Source of the DNA: Prorocentrum cordatum
Lineage: Eukaryota > Sar > Dinophyceae > Prorocentrales > Prorocentraceae
Assembly (NCBI GenBank): GCA_963575745.1
Contig: CAUYUJ010006532.1
Coordinates: 32,501-52,982 of the forward strand
Reading direction: 5' to 3'
DNA length: 20,482 bases
The notes beneath the pieces were generated by a model. The model had not been told where the DNA came from. It ran no database searches and saw only the letters and a program-made list of their open reading frames with translations. The position numbers and the translations under genes are program-made. Positions 1-7,813 of the stretch are shown here, piece after piece; position 1 is the first letter of the stretch, and every line of letters begins with the position of its first letter.

Positions 1-139
1 TCTCCCTCTGCTGGCCCGCCTGGGGGGGGGGGCCCTCGCCGCGCCGCGGCCGGATCTGCCTCGGAGTCCTAGTCAGAGAGCGCCCCAGCAGGGAGCTGGG
101 GAGCAGTGGTGTTCAGCCTGGGACCCAGACTCCCTCTGG

Positions 140-311
140 CAATGAAAAAATCATGACGGGAGGTTTTTCCAACTTTTTGGCCTCTGGAGGCCCTTACCGT
201 CCCTCGGGACTGGCCAAACAACGACTCAGGACAGAAAACCGGTCTAGGGGAATGGGCCGCGACCTCTGGGGGTCGACGTTATGAAAAAAACATGACGTCA
301 AGGGCCTGGGA
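140..311 (+). repeat. DR-A interspersed repeat, copy 1
   Basis: Reference copy of a family of about 170 bp. Landmarks in order are CATGACGGGAGG, TTTTTGGCCTC..GGAGGCCC, CCTCGGGACTG, CGACTCAGGACAGAAAACCG, CTCTGGGGGTCGACGT and GACGTC..GGGCCTGGGA. The same ordered landmarks recur elsewhere in the window on both strands. I see no coding capacity and no clear tRNA-like promoter boxes, so its class is unknown. Confidence 0.85.
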
Positions 312-470
312 ACGTCCCGGAACGCTGTCAGAGCGCTCCAGAACTCCCTTGCACGGCCGCGGCGCTCGAGGCATCTCTTCCAGACCAGCGCTGGCTCTTA
401 GAGATTCCCAGTCCATCTGCCATCACTGGTCTGTGATATTCCCCGTCTTGTCGTCGTCTCAGGCGCCCGT

Positions 471-652
471 TTCTTCCCAGACCCCCGACGTCCTCATTTT
501 TTCGTGACGTGACCCCTACGAGCCTGGACCCCTTCCTGGGGACCGGTTTTTCGTCCTGAGCCGTTTTTGGACGACCATATGGCCCGGCGAGGGCCCCCCG
601 GAGGCCGAAATAATAGCGAAACACTTCCGTCGTGATTTTTCCATCGCGCGAG
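471..652 (-). repeat. DR-A interspersed repeat, copy 2 (reverse)
   Basis: Reverse-complement landmarks: CCCAGACCCCCGACGTC, TTTTTTCGTGACGTGACCCC, GGACCGGTTTTTCGTCCTGAG, CGGCGAGGGCCCCCCGGAGG and TTCCGTCGTGATTTTT. It lies head-to-head with copy 1 across about 160 bp. Confidence 0.85.
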
Positions 653-742
653 GGGATGATTTTTTCCACCATGATGAGAAACCTTTGCTGCCGACTTTTT
701 CGATATACGTTGAATCTCTAGGTTTTCGGCCCCCCGCCACAG

Positions 743-864
743 GGCCTACACTGCCCACTCCGGACCCCATCCATTCCGGGCCGCCGACCCCGCCGCGCAG
801 CCACGCGCGCCCGGGACCCACGGCGCCCGCCTACGCCTGCTCCCGCTCAGGGGCGCCCCCGCCG
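743..864 (+). CDS. Exon A: Pro/Gly-rich 12-residue-module protein, internal exon
   Basis: The exon encodes about 40 residues of the repeat. It starts in a PTLPTPD module, then has PPTPPRSHARPG, PTAPAYACSRSG and the start of the next PPPPALD-type module. The acceptor is GCCACAG|GG, and the first Gly codon needs one base from an upstream exon (phase 1). The proposed donor is CCGCCG|GCGCTG, a GC donor after 864. Joined to exon B at 2482 this reads APPP|VLDP, restoring the module register. The ten bases after the donor match the first ten bases of exon B at nine positions, so the exact cut is ambiguous. Ala replaces the usual Gly after Tyr (YA for YG), as in the first module of exon B. The assembly gap lies in the following intron, so a missing exon between A and B cannot be excluded. 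Function unknown. Confidence 0.62.
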
Positions 865-940
865 GCGCTGGACCTCCAGGGAGAAAGAGGTGCCTACACT
901 GCTGCCCTCTCCTCGCTTTCCCCTTTTTGGACCTCCTCTG

Positions 941-963
941 GGAGGAGGAGGGGGAGGAGGGGG

Positions 964-1005
<42 letters not shown>

Positions 1006-1057
1006 AGTAGGAGGAGGAGGAGGAGGAGGAGGAGGAGGAGGAGGAGGAGGAGGAGGA
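941..1057 (+). repeat. GGA/GCAGGA microsatellite flanking the gap
   Basis: Mostly perfect GGA triplets with an internal GCAGGA stretch near 966-1000. It runs directly into the run of N and resumes with GGA at 1158. The gap most likely reflects collapse or failure at this microsatellite. The open frames through it are artefacts of a repeat with a three-base period. Confidence 0.97.
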
Positions 1058-1157
1058 NNNNNNNNNNNNNNNNNNNNNNNNNNNNNNNNNNNNNNNNNNN
1101 NNNNNNNNNNNNNNNNNNNNNNNNNNNNNNNNNNNNNNNNNNNNNNNNNNNNNNNNN
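1058..1157. other. Assembly gap (100 N)
   Basis: Exactly 100 N in a row, the conventional placeholder for a gap of unknown size. True length and content are unknown, so the intron length and exon count here are lower bounds. Confidence 0.99.
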
Positions 1158-1163
1158 GGAGGT

Positions 1164-1395
1164 TTTACGCCGGGGGGGGAAGACAAAAACCCAGAAAGTA
1201 TTGGGAAATGTGGGGAGTCCTGTTATTTGTATGTACTTATCAGGCTTTTCGCCATTTTCGGCCTCGGGGGGCCCTCGCCGGGCCTCGGGACTGTCAAAGA
1301 ACGGCTCAGGACGAAAAGCTGGTCCCGGCGAAGGGGTCCAGGCTCCTGGGGGTCACGTCACGAACAGGTCACGACGTGGGGTGTCTGGGGCTGTG
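1164..1395 (+). repeat. DR-A interspersed repeat, copy 3 (long form)
   Basis: The core is 1237-1395 (GGCCTCGGGGGGCCCTCGCC, CTCAGGACGAAAAGC, GGGGTCCAGGCTCCTGGGGG). It is preceded by about 70 bp (AGACAAAAACCCAGAAAG, GGGAAATGTGGGGAGTC, TTATTTGTATGTAC) that also precede the copy at 18903-19205. Two copies sharing the same extra 5' segment suggest the full-length element is about 240-300 bp. Confidence 0.85.
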
Positions 1396-1507
1396 CGCCA
1401 GGGAGCGGCCTGCACGCCCTGTGCTGGCCTGGCCAGGGGGCCTCGATAATCCTCAGGACGTGAGTTACCCCACTGGGCTGGGCGGGGGGATTGCTAAGTG
1501 GATTGGG

Positions 1508-1732
1508 GGGTTATCAGTGGACGCCAAGGAGGTCACACCTGGCCAAACCTAGCTTCTTTGCGGATTACGCATGCCACAAGTGGCTTGGGGGGGATAGCGA
1601 TCCAGGCCAGATGGGCTCCACCCACTTAGCGGAGTTGTCGAGTCCCCCTAAGCCACTTGGGGCATGTGTAACCCACCTACATGGTAGGTTAGCCCAGGTA
1701 TAACCCCTTTGGCGTCCACTGATTACCTCCCT
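1508..1732. repeat. Foldback region with nested inverted repeats
   Basis: The outer arms at 1508-1546 and 1693-1732 share TATCAGTGGACGCCAA in opposite orientation, with CACCTGGCC-like ends. An inner pair, 1577-1593 (AAGTGGCTTGGGGGGG) and 1640-1657 (CCCCCTAAGCCACTT), makes a second hairpin inside it. This looks like a small foldback or MITE-like element. Confidence 0.6.
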
Positions 1733-1947
1733 GTCCCCTTGGCACCCCCCACGCCCATGCCAGCAGTGCGTGCTTGCCCCGTTCAGCTCCCGTCGGCAGC
1801 ACGGGGCATGTGTAACCCACCTACATGGTAGGTTAGCCCAGGTATAACCCCTTTGGCGTCCACTGATTACCTCCCTGTCCCCTTGGCACCCCCCACGCCC
1901 ATGCCAGCAGTGCGTGCTTGCCCCGTTCAGCTCCCGTCGGCAGCACG
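1659..1947. repeat. 144-bp tandem duplication
   Basis: GGGGCATGTGTAACCC begins at 1659 and again at 1803, and the following 144 bases appear identical through the CGTCGGCAGCACG at the end of each unit. Identity this high implies a very recent duplication (or an assembly artefact). The duplicated segment includes the right arm of the foldback at 1508-1732. Confidence 0.93.
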
Positions 1948-2004
1948 CAGCCTGTGTCGTCCTTCCTTCTGCCGCCTGCGTTGCACTGCAGGGCTTCGGT
2001 GGGC

Positions 2005-2193
2005 AGGCACGCGCTAGCGTTCAGTCGGGCCTGTCCCCCTACAGGAGGAATATTCAAAAATAGTAAAAAAATAGTCGGGGGACGATTTCGTCGACTATTT
2101 TTGACAATTTTTGGAATATTTTTGGTTGTTTTTTTATTTTTCGTCCAAAATCCGCCTGTAGAGGGACATGCCCGACCTAACGCTGGCGTGCCG
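2005..2193. mobile_element. MITE-C copy 1 (AT-rich inverted-repeat element)
   Basis: The left end GGCACGC..TAGCGTTCAGTCGGGC pairs with the right end GCCCGACCTAACGCTGGCGTGCC, followed inward by CCCCCTACAGGAGGAA and CCGCCTGTAGAGGGAC. The interior is AT-rich (ATTCAAAAATAG, GACTATTTTTGAC, GGAATATTTTTGG) against a GC-rich background. No ORF. I infer a non-autonomous DNA element. Confidence 0.8.
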
Positions 2194-2282
2194 ACACACG
2201 CTCTGAGGATCATCGCATGTTGTGCCAGCCGACCCCCCTGCACGAGAGACCTGGGTGGGTCTGGAGCTGGCATGCACCCATG

Positions 2283-2450
2283 CAGACATCCGGCTGTCCC
2301 AATTTTTTGATGCGTGGGCTCTGGAAGTCTGGACCGCTTCCCTGGTGCCGGTTTTCTGTCCTGAGTCGTTTTTTGACGATCCCTAGGCCCAGCGAGGTCC
2401 CCGGAGGCCGAAAACTGCCCCGAGCCCGCCCGTTCCAAATTTTTTGATCA
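2283..2450 (-). repeat. DR-A interspersed repeat, copy 4 (reverse)
   Basis: Reverse landmarks: GACATCCGGCTGTCCCAATT, GGGCTCTGGAAGTCTGGACC, GGTTTTCTGTCCTGAGTCG, CCCAGCGAGGTCCCCGGAGG. It ends about 30 bp before the exon B acceptor. Confidence 0.8.
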
Positions 2451-2481
2451 TCGTATCTCTGGGCAAGTGGCGTTCTCCTAG

Positions 2482-2846
2482 GTGCTGGACCCCACGAACA
2501 TGGGCTCCGCCGTGCCGCTGAGGTCCACGGCGCGCCTGGGCCCACCCTCGCCGGCGTACGCGTGTGCCATGCTGGGCCCCTCGCCGCCCGCGCTGGATCT
2601 CGTCAGGCCTGGCAGCGCCGCACCGCCGCGCAGCCCCACGCGCCCGGGCAGCCCGACGCCTGCGTCTGGCGCCATGACGCCGGGCAGCCCCGCGCCCGCG
2701 CTGGACCCCCTTCGCTCTGGCAGCGCAGCCTCGCCGCGGAGCCCCGTCAGGTGCGGACCGACGGCGCCTGTCTACGGCCTGTCCCGCCCAGGAGCGGCCA
2801 CGCCGCCGCCCGACCCCGTGCACACCGGCCCGACGCTGCCTCCGAG
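2482..2846 (+). CDS. Exon B: Pro/Gly-rich 12-residue-module protein, internal exon
   Basis: The exon encodes about ten modules over 122 residues: VLDPTNMG, SAVPLRSTARLG, PPSPAYACAMLG, PSPPALDLVRPG, SAAPPRSPTRPG, SPTPASGAMTPG, SPAPALDPLRSG, SAASPRSPVRCG, PTAPVYGLSRPG, AATPPPDPVHTG and PTLPPR. The acceptor is TTCTCCTAG|GTG, phase 0. The donor is CTCCGAG|GATCTG, a GA donor after the second base of an Arg codon. Joining to exon C (|G AGC CCG) gives PPR|SPLRPG, exactly the expected continuation. The three module types cycle in strict order with Gly every 12 residues. No signal peptide or catalytic motif is visible. The long intron that follows begins 38 bp before an HP foldback element. Confidence 0.82.
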
Positions 2847-2884
2847 GATCTGGTCCGGCGAGAAGCCCAGGGGCTTATTCAGGG

Positions 2885-3076
2885 GAGCAAGAAGTGGCAT
2901 AAGCATAAAAACTCGGAGGTCCGCGCGGACTTCTCGGATCGGCGCTGGACCCCCCTCCCTGGCGCGCGGAGCGCGCCAGGGGCGGCGCCGGAGGCGCCGC
3001 CGGGGGGGCCCCAGCGCCGATCCGAGAAATCCGCGCGGACCTCCGAGTTTTTATGTTTATGCCACTTCTTGTTCTC
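2885..3076. mobile_element. HP foldback element, copy a (Y-shaped apex)
   Basis: The arms 2885-2958 and 3002-3076 are nearly perfect reverse complements (outer end GAGCAAGAAGTGGCATAAGC, inner end GGATCGGCGCTGGACCCC). Each arm carries the palindrome GTCCGCGCGGAC. The apex forms two more hairpins: TGGCGCGC-GGA-GCGCGCCA (2960-2978) and GGCGGCGCC-GGA-GGCGCCGCC (2981-3001). The whole would fold as one long stem topped by two short arms. The loops read GGA here and TCC/TTC in other copies, so this copy is in the opposite orientation. No ORF. Confidence 0.93.
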
Positions 3077-3337
3077 CTATTCTTGGGCCGGCTCGGGGGC
3101 CGAGGTGGCCCAGCACGGGTTCCGGCCAGCAGGGAGGGGGGAGGCAAAGGGGCCCCCGGCGTCGCCACGGCTGGGCGCGGCTGGAAGAGCTTGTCAGTCT
3201 CGACCCCAGGAAGGGTTCCAGGAACCGATCTCGAGCCGAATGTGCCCGCGTCCTTGACCGATTTTCTCCAGGCGCACCCAGAGCAGGGCCCCGCGCCACT
3301 TCCAACCAAAGCCAGCCTGGACCCCACGCAGTGATTT

Positions 3338-3500
3338 CTTGCAATCTATGCGGTGCAATCTGGGTGGCTCAATCTAGTTGGTGCAATCCATGTGGTGCAA
3401 TCGATGTGGCGCAAAGCAAAGCACTGCAATGCGAAGCAACGCAAAGCAATGCAACGCAATGCAAAGCAATGCGATGCAACGCGGTTGCAGTGCAAAGCAA
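3338..3500. repeat. GCAAT/GCAAA short-unit repeat
   Basis: It begins as a degenerate 14-base tandem (TGCAATCNATGTGG, five or so units) and passes into five-base GCAAN units (GCAAAGCAATGCAACGCAAT). A similar GCAA-rich stretch lies near 14820-15110. Confidence 0.85.
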
Positions 3501-3504
3501 TCCC

Positions 3505-3676
3505 GCGGCGACGGGCGGCGACGTGCCTTCCCGACATGCGCCGGGCCCAGTTATAGCGGCGACGGCGACGGCGACGGGCGGCGACGAGCCAGCTGGACCA
3601 GCACTGGGGCCCAGTGCAGAGCGGCGACGGCGGCGGCGTTGGCGGCAACGTCGGCAGCGACGTCGGCGGCGACGGG
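3505..3676. repeat. GGCGAC hexanucleotide-type repeat
   Basis: Interrupted blocks of GGCGAC/GGCGGC/GGCAGC. The three-base period keeps several frames open; nothing else supports coding. Confidence 0.8.
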
Positions 3677-3906
3677 AATGCCAGATTGTTACGGGAGCTC
3701 AGTTGCCCTAGCAGAGAAGGAAGAGACTTTAAGTGCGAGCACTGTATACGTCACGCGTTGCAATCTGGCACGGGCCAAGTCCATCGCCTCCCCCGGTGGC
3801 ATTGCACGTAAGGCAGCAGCGGTAAAACACACGCCACAAAAATAACTTGGTGAGGTCATCCGTACTTCTTGGACGAATGCGCGCCTTCCTGGGGCTTCTT
3901 CGAGGG

Positions 3907-4248
3907 GACTCGTGGAGTCGATTGTGCTTAACTTACGACACCTGAAGGGTTTCTCCGAAGGGCTTTGGCGACCCGTCCTCTTCCTCCTCTTCCTCCTCCT
4001 CCTCCCCCGCCTCCTCCTCCTCCCCCTCCTCCTCCTCCGCCCTCCTCCTCCTCCTCCTCCTCCTCCTCCCCCTCCCTCCTCCTCCTCCTCCTCCTCTTCC
4101 TCCCCATCCTCCTCCTCCTCCTCCTCCTCCTCCTCCTCCTCCTCCTCCTCCTCCTGCTCCTCGCCCTCGCCCTCCCCTCGGGTCGCCTACGGCCCCAGGG
4201 GAAGCCGTGCACTCGTGGAGTCGACTGTGATTCACTTACGCAACCGAT
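3907..4248. repeat. TCC microsatellite flanked by a 36-bp direct repeat
   Basis: A TCC/CTC tract (about 3976-4165) is bracketed by two diverged copies of CTCGTGGAGTCGATTGTG.. (3909-3944 and 4212-4247). The direct repeats suggest a duplication or insertion involving the microsatellite. Confidence 0.8.
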
Positions 4249-4422
4249 TGGGGGGCGGCCGATGCTGCGGGCGGTCGGGTGCAGCGCCCCTGGGCCCCCG
4301 CGCTGCCTCGGCGTGCCTCCCTGGAGGCTCCACGGTGTGCGCTCCCGACGTGGGCCCCGCTCCAGAGCGTCGGGATCTCGGCGTCTACCTCGCCAGCAAC
4401 TTCTTGATGGTAGGTCCCGTGT

Positions 4423-4423
<1 letters not shown>

Positions 4424-4458
<35 letters not shown>
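4424..4458. repeat. GT dinucleotide microsatellite
   Basis: Roughly 17 uninterrupted GT units. Confidence 0.97.
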
Positions 4459-4461
<3 letters not shown>

Positions 4462-4592
4462 GTATCCTAGCACGCGCCTCGCAGGCCCGCCGGTCTCGGC
4501 GCATCGGCTCCTCGCTGGATTGTGCTCGGTCCCCCGGGTTGGGCTCCGCTTCGTTTTCTCTTCACCACCTGCTGCAGCTCCTGGCTGCCGCT

Positions 4593-4688
4593 CCCCCTCC
4601 TCCTCCTCCTCCTCCTCCTCCTTCTCCTCCCCCTCCTCCTCCTCCTCCTCCTCCTCCTCCTCCTCCTCCTCCTCCTCCTCCTCCTCCA
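4593..4688. repeat. TCC microsatellite
   Basis: Almost pure CTC/TCC triplets for about 95 bases. In a + strand transcript this pyrimidine tract could pair with the GGA tracts at 5938-6214 or 9413-9535. Confidence 0.97.
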
Positions 4689-4794
4689 GCTCAGTGTTTT
4701 TCCTGTGCTGGCCCTGCTCCCCCCCGGCGCTCCCCCCGCCGCTGCTGGCAGCTCTGAGTGGCCCGGCTTCCTATCTCCCGGTCGCGCCAGGGCT

Positions 4795-4900
4795 CCTCCT
4801 CCTCTTCCCGTGCACTGCGGCCTTCATTTGAATACAGCGTGTCCCCTGTTGCCATTCCGCCAGAGCAGTCTGTGTGTGTGTTTGTGTGGAATGTCAAGGG
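4795..4900 (+). repeat. Dispersed repeat, copy 1 (partner near 13300-13420)
   Basis: CTCCTC..CCCGTGCACTGCGGCCT, CATT.., TTCCGCCAGAGCAGTC and a following TGTGTGTGT stretch are matched in the same order by CTTCTCTCCCCCGTGCACTGCGGCCT, CATTC, TTCCGCCAGCGCAGTC and TATGTGTGTG near 13300-13420. Two copies only; class unknown. Confidence 0.7.
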
Positions 4901-5937
4901 AGGAAAAACCACCTGGACACGATCATTTGCGTTTACTAGACGGCCTTGGGCGTTTACTAAACAGCCCTGCCCTGTTCGATTCCTCCTTCGGGTGCGTTTG
5001 CTACACGGCCTCGCTTGTCGGGATGGTTCTGATGAGGGTGGATTTTTCCTCTGCGAACGACGCTGTGAAGCGCTTCCCCCGACCCGTCGAGATGTCGGTG
5101 TGTACCGACCACACCGCAGTTCAGCCCTCGACAGTGCTATTCTGCGATCGGGAGGGAGTCGGGCGCGCGCGTTGTCGTGGGCCGGTCCTCCTGGCTCCTG
5201 GTGGCCCCGCGGGGATCGGCGCGCACTGTGTCCCAGATGGCCTCCCCGAGAGAGCCCCACGAGGGCCCCCAGAGGGCCTACAGATTTTTGAGGGAGCCCC
5301 AGATAGGATCCCACTGCCCCCTTCGAGGTGTCCCGAGAGGGGTGGGGCCCCCAGCGGCCCCGAGAGGACCCCGGACGTGCGCGACCCGAGTGTTTGGGTG
5401 GAGAACGTATTGCAAATTGCGTGGCTCAGGAGAGTCCAGCATGCGACAGCAACCTTCCCTGGAGTGAGTCCACGGCAATCTTCTCGGCTGGCCCCACCTA
5501 GTCCGTAAAGCCGCTTCTCCGTACCCCCGATGAGAAGAGTGGGGTCAGCGCTTCGGGGGGAGGGACTTGAAGCGTGGGCGTCTCTTCTCAGCCTCCCTCT
5601 GGCGGATCCCTCCAGGTCAGACGCCGATCGCTCTGGGCCAAATGCACGCTGGTCGTTGAAAGTAGGTATTTTTGGATGCCCAGGTCCCAATCTTCAAGCG
5701 CCCTCCCACTTCAAGAGTCGATCCGCTTTTGCTTTGTGTCTTTATTCTCTGGGAGGGCCTGAATCTAATCTACTTGACCTGCCTTCCTACTTCATGTTTT
5801 TAACTGCTTCTGCCGACCGACGTGTAATGCCCCCCCCCCCCCCTATCATGGATCCGCGAGCCACTGGTTCGCGCTTCTCGAGCCCGCAGCTCGATAAGAT
5901 CAGGGCAGGGGGGCTTTTGGCCTGGACCCCTCGGGTG

Positions 5938-6214
5938 GGAGGAGGAGGAGGAGGAGGAGGAGGAGAGGAGAGAGGAGGAGGAGGAGAGGAGGATGAGGAG
6001 GATGAGGAGGATGAGTCGAGGAGGAGGAGGAGGAGAGGAGGAGGAGGCGTGGAGGAGGAGCGGAGGAGGGAGGAGGAGAGGGAGGAGGGCGGAAGGAGGG
6101 ATGAGGAGGAGAGGAGGAGGAGAGGGCGGAGGAGGATGAGGAGGAGCAGGAGGGGAGGCGGAGGAGTTATGATGAGCCGGGGGATGAGTCTGATGATGCT
6201 GAGGAGGAAGGAGG
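5938..6214. repeat. GGA-rich purine tract
   Basis: A long imperfect GGA/GAT tract on the + strand. The frames through it give Arg/Glu/Gly runs and are not credible genes. Confidence 0.95.
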
Positions 6215-6513
6215 ATAGTAGGCGTGAGGAAGGCGTATTATCATTGGGAGGAGGTGAGGTCCCTTGTGCTTCTTTGGCCAGTCCGGCATAGTTGGGAGGA
6301 GCACTTCGGTTGACCCACGACTGGTGCCCGTTTCATCCTCTCGTGGCCCGCTAGACTTGCGACCTGGTGCGGCTTTCGGCAGTGCCCTTCTTTGGTTGCA
6401 AAAGATCTCCTGCATCCACACGTTCGAGCCGCCAGGTCATGCCGGCGGTTCGATGTGATCGATGCGGCCAGATCTATTGAGTGGCGCTTCTTGGCTCTCC
6501 CCTGCGCCACAAG

Positions 6514-6602
6514 GAGCCCGCTCCGCCCTGGGCCGAGCACTCCGCTGTATGGCATGTCCCGCCCCGGCAGCCCCCCGTCCGTGATGGACTTCGCGCACCC
6601 AG
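6514..6602 (+). CDS. Exon C: Pro/Gly-rich 12-residue-module protein, internal exon
   Basis: The exon encodes SPLRPG, PSTPLYGMSRPG and SPPSVMDFAHPG, two and a half modules. The acceptor is CTCTCCCCTGCGCCACAAG|GAGC, with a clear polypyrimidine tract. The exon starts in phase 2, so the Arg codon is completed by exon B (AG|G). The donor is CACCCAG|GTCGAA, a GT donor after the first base of a Gly codon. Exon D supplies GG and continues with LPASSRSSIRPG. Both joints keep frame and module order. The CCAGG at the donor recurs at the exon D acceptor. The downstream intron consists almost entirely of an HP element with an IR2 element inside it. Confidence 0.83.
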
Positions 6603-6605
6603 GTC

Positions 6606-6953
6606 GAAGAAGAACCAGCGGCATATGCATCATCTTTCGGAGGTCCGCGCGGATATCTCAGACTGGCGCTTTTGGCGCCCCCCTGGCGCGCTCCGCGCGC
6701 CAGGAATCGAGTAGGGGATCGTCTACAGAATTGATTTGCCCCAAATGGAGTTCTTGTCGAGTCATACGTAGGATGTACGTGGCTCTACGAACGTTCCACG
6801 CGCTTGTTCAGGGGCTCGACGAACAACTCCATCTTTGGGTACATCAGTTCTGTGGACGATCCCCTACTCGAAGGCAGGGGGGTCCATCGCCGATCCCCGA
6901 AACCCGCGCGGGCCTCCGAAAGCTTGTGCCCGTGCCGCTCCTTTTTGGGGGGG
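6606..6953. mobile_element. HP foldback element, copy e (interrupted by IR2)
   Basis: The left arm begins GAAGAAGAACCAGCGGCAT and contains GGAGGTCCGCGCGGA. The apex hairpins are a degenerate TGGCGC-TTTT-GGCGCC (6664-6679) and a perfect TGGCGCGC-TCC-GCGCGCCA (6684-6702). The right arm 6872-6953 contains GGGGGGTCCATCGCCGATCC and CCGCGCGGGCCTCCGAAAG. IR2 sits directly after the second apex hairpin, so it inserted later. Confidence 0.85.
6707..6871. mobile_element. IR2 inverted-repeat element, copy 1
   Basis: The left arm TCGAGTAGGGGATCGTCTAC.. pairs over about 50 bases with the right arm ..GTGGACGATCCCCTACTCGA. Shared internal landmarks are AGAATTGAT / ATCAGTTCT and CCCCAAATGGAGTT / AACTCCATCTTTGGG. 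TCGA is present at both extreme ends and may be terminal sequence or a target duplication. No ORF. Confidence 0.88.
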
Positions 6954-6967
6954 GCTGCCTCTGCCAG

Positions 6968-7094
6968 GGCTGCCGGCCTCCTCGCGGAGCTCCATCCGCC
7001 CGGGCCCCGCGCCGCCCCCGTACGGCATGTCTCGCCTGGGCAGCCCGCCTCCCGCGCTGGACCACGTGCACCCTGGCAGCCAGACCTCGGCGAG
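6968..7094 (+). CDS. Exon D: Pro/Gly-rich 12-residue-module protein, internal exon
   Basis: The exon encodes LPASSRSSIRPG, PAPPPYGMSRLG, SPPPALDHVHPG and SQTSAR. The acceptor CTGCCTCTGCCAG|GG completes the Gly codon begun in exon C. The proposed donor is TCGGCGAG|GCACCT, a GC donor after two bases of an Arg codon. It joins in frame to exon F1 (|G AGC CCC) as SAR|SPVRPG; because F1 and F2 begin identically it could also join F2. GCGAGG is present on both sides of the joint. Read-through past 7094 loses the module pattern after about ten residues, which supports the donor. Confidence 0.78.
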
Positions 7095-7239
7095 GCACCT
7101 GGCGAGGTTCGGCCCCTCGATCGAGGAGAGCCGGCCTCTCTGGGCTTTTGTGCGCGACCGGGCGCGTGCTGTCCCAGGGTTGAACGATCTGGAGCATCCT
7201 TCGACCCTGACCGGCAAGCGGAGGTGCTCGCCTGACTCC

Positions 7240-7445
7240 ATGCGGGCAAGATCTTTCTCCATATCCACTGCGTCTTGGAGTCTCTGGGAAGGGGCGCCAA
7301 AAGGCCGAGGCGCAGTGGATATGGGTAAACATCTAATTTGCCTCGCCAGATTTTGGATCCATATCCACTGCGCCTCTGGTTTAGGGGGAAGGGAGCCCGG
7401 AACTCCAAGACGCAACGGATATGGATACAAATCTTGCCCGCGCTC
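7240..7445. repeat. Complex palindrome with four CATATCCACTGCG arms
   Basis: The outer arms 7243-7283 (GGGCAAGATCTTTCTCCAT..) and 7398-7443 (..CAAATCTTGCCCGCGC) are inverted. The inner arms 7306-7337 and 7347-7377 are a second inverted pair. All four contain CATATCCACTGCG or its complement. The fold would be an outer stem with an internal hairpin. Only one copy is seen here; it is probably another foldback element. Confidence 0.75.
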
Positions 7446-7468
7446 CAGGACGCGCTTGCTTCTTGAAA

Positions 7469-7636
7469 GGATCATGGCGGGATGCTTTTGGATGTCTGTG
7501 GCCTCCAGGGGCCCTCGCTGGGCCCTGGGACCGTCCAAAAGCGTCTCGCGATCAAAAGCTGGCGCCGGGAAAGGGTCGGAGTTTCTGGTGACCCTTCATT
7601 GAAAAAGCATTGCTTCGCATGTCTGGGCTGGGGGCG
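7469..7636 (+). repeat. DR-A interspersed repeat, copy 5
   Basis: Diverged copy: ATCATGGCGGGATG, GGCCTCCAGGGGCCCTCGC, GGGACCGTCCAAAAGCG, AAAGCTGGCGCCGGGAAAGG, TGTCTGGGCTGGGGG. Confidence 0.75.
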
Positions 7637-7813
7637 TCGTCGTCAGGGGGAAAGCAGGGGGAGGACACGCTCGGTGAAACGCCGATGTCAGGTGTGGGAG
7701 GGAGCGCCTGAGCGGTTTGCGGCTGCGAGGCGATGTCTAGCCTGGTTTGCGCAGCAGTCGGGCTCTCGGCTGAACGCCCCATGCGCGCAGGAGCGCTGCC
7801 GCAGTGGCACGCT

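Larger units (their letters stand above)
1..742 (+). other. Non-coding repeat-rich stretch upstream of exon A (inferred intron)
   Basis: No supportable gene. It holds two inverted copies of the DR-A interspersed repeat (about 140-311 on +, about 471-652 on -). It ends in a polypyrimidine-rich stretch and CAG at 740-742, which I take as the splice acceptor for exon A. Open frames here are short and run through the repeats on both strands. Confidence 0.6.
865..2481 (+). other. Inferred intron A-B, contains assembly gap
   Basis: No gene seen. In order it contains a GGA microsatellite, the 100-N gap, a long-form DR-A copy, a foldback region, a 144-bp tandem duplication, a MITE-C element and a reverse DR-A copy. 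It ends in GTTCTCCTAG, a pyrimidine-rich acceptor. Confidence 0.55.
2847..6513 (+). other. Inferred long intron B-C
   Basis: About 3.7 kb without a supportable gene. It holds HP copy a, GCAA- and GGCGAC-type simple repeats, two long TCC tracts, a GT tract, a duplicated 36-bp flank around the first TCC tract, a TG-rich stretch, unremarkable sequence at about 4900-5930 and a GGA tract. It ends in a pyrimidine-rich run and CCACAAG|G. Open frames across the triplet repeats (281 and 288 codons) are poly-Pro/poly-Ser/poly-Leu artefacts. Confidence 0.6.
6603..6967 (+). other. Inferred intron C-D made of HP plus nested IR2
   Basis: A 365-bp intron from GTCGAAG to TCTGCCAG. HP sequence fills 6606-6706 and 6872-about 6953, and IR2 fills 6707-6871. 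Only a few bases at the 5' end and about 14 at the 3' end (including a pyrimidine-rich CTGCCTCTGCCAG) are left over. Without IR2 the intron would be about 200 bp, the size of a solo HP element. Confidence 0.75.

Noticed and set aside
1659-1947. CRISPR-like repeat array
   Set aside because: Only two adjacent 144-bp copies with no spacers, in a eukaryotic context.
2885-3076. HP as a tRNA gene or an integrated parvovirus terminal repeat
   Set aside because: No anticodon arm, no A/B boxes and no CCA-type acceptor. No Rep or capsid coding sequence lies near any of the five copies. The Y-shaped fold alone is only an analogy.
3912-4831. 281- and 288-codon + frames with poly-Pro, poly-Ser and poly-Leu
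   Set aside because: They run through TCC and GT microsatellites. There is no non-repeat domain and no codon constraint.
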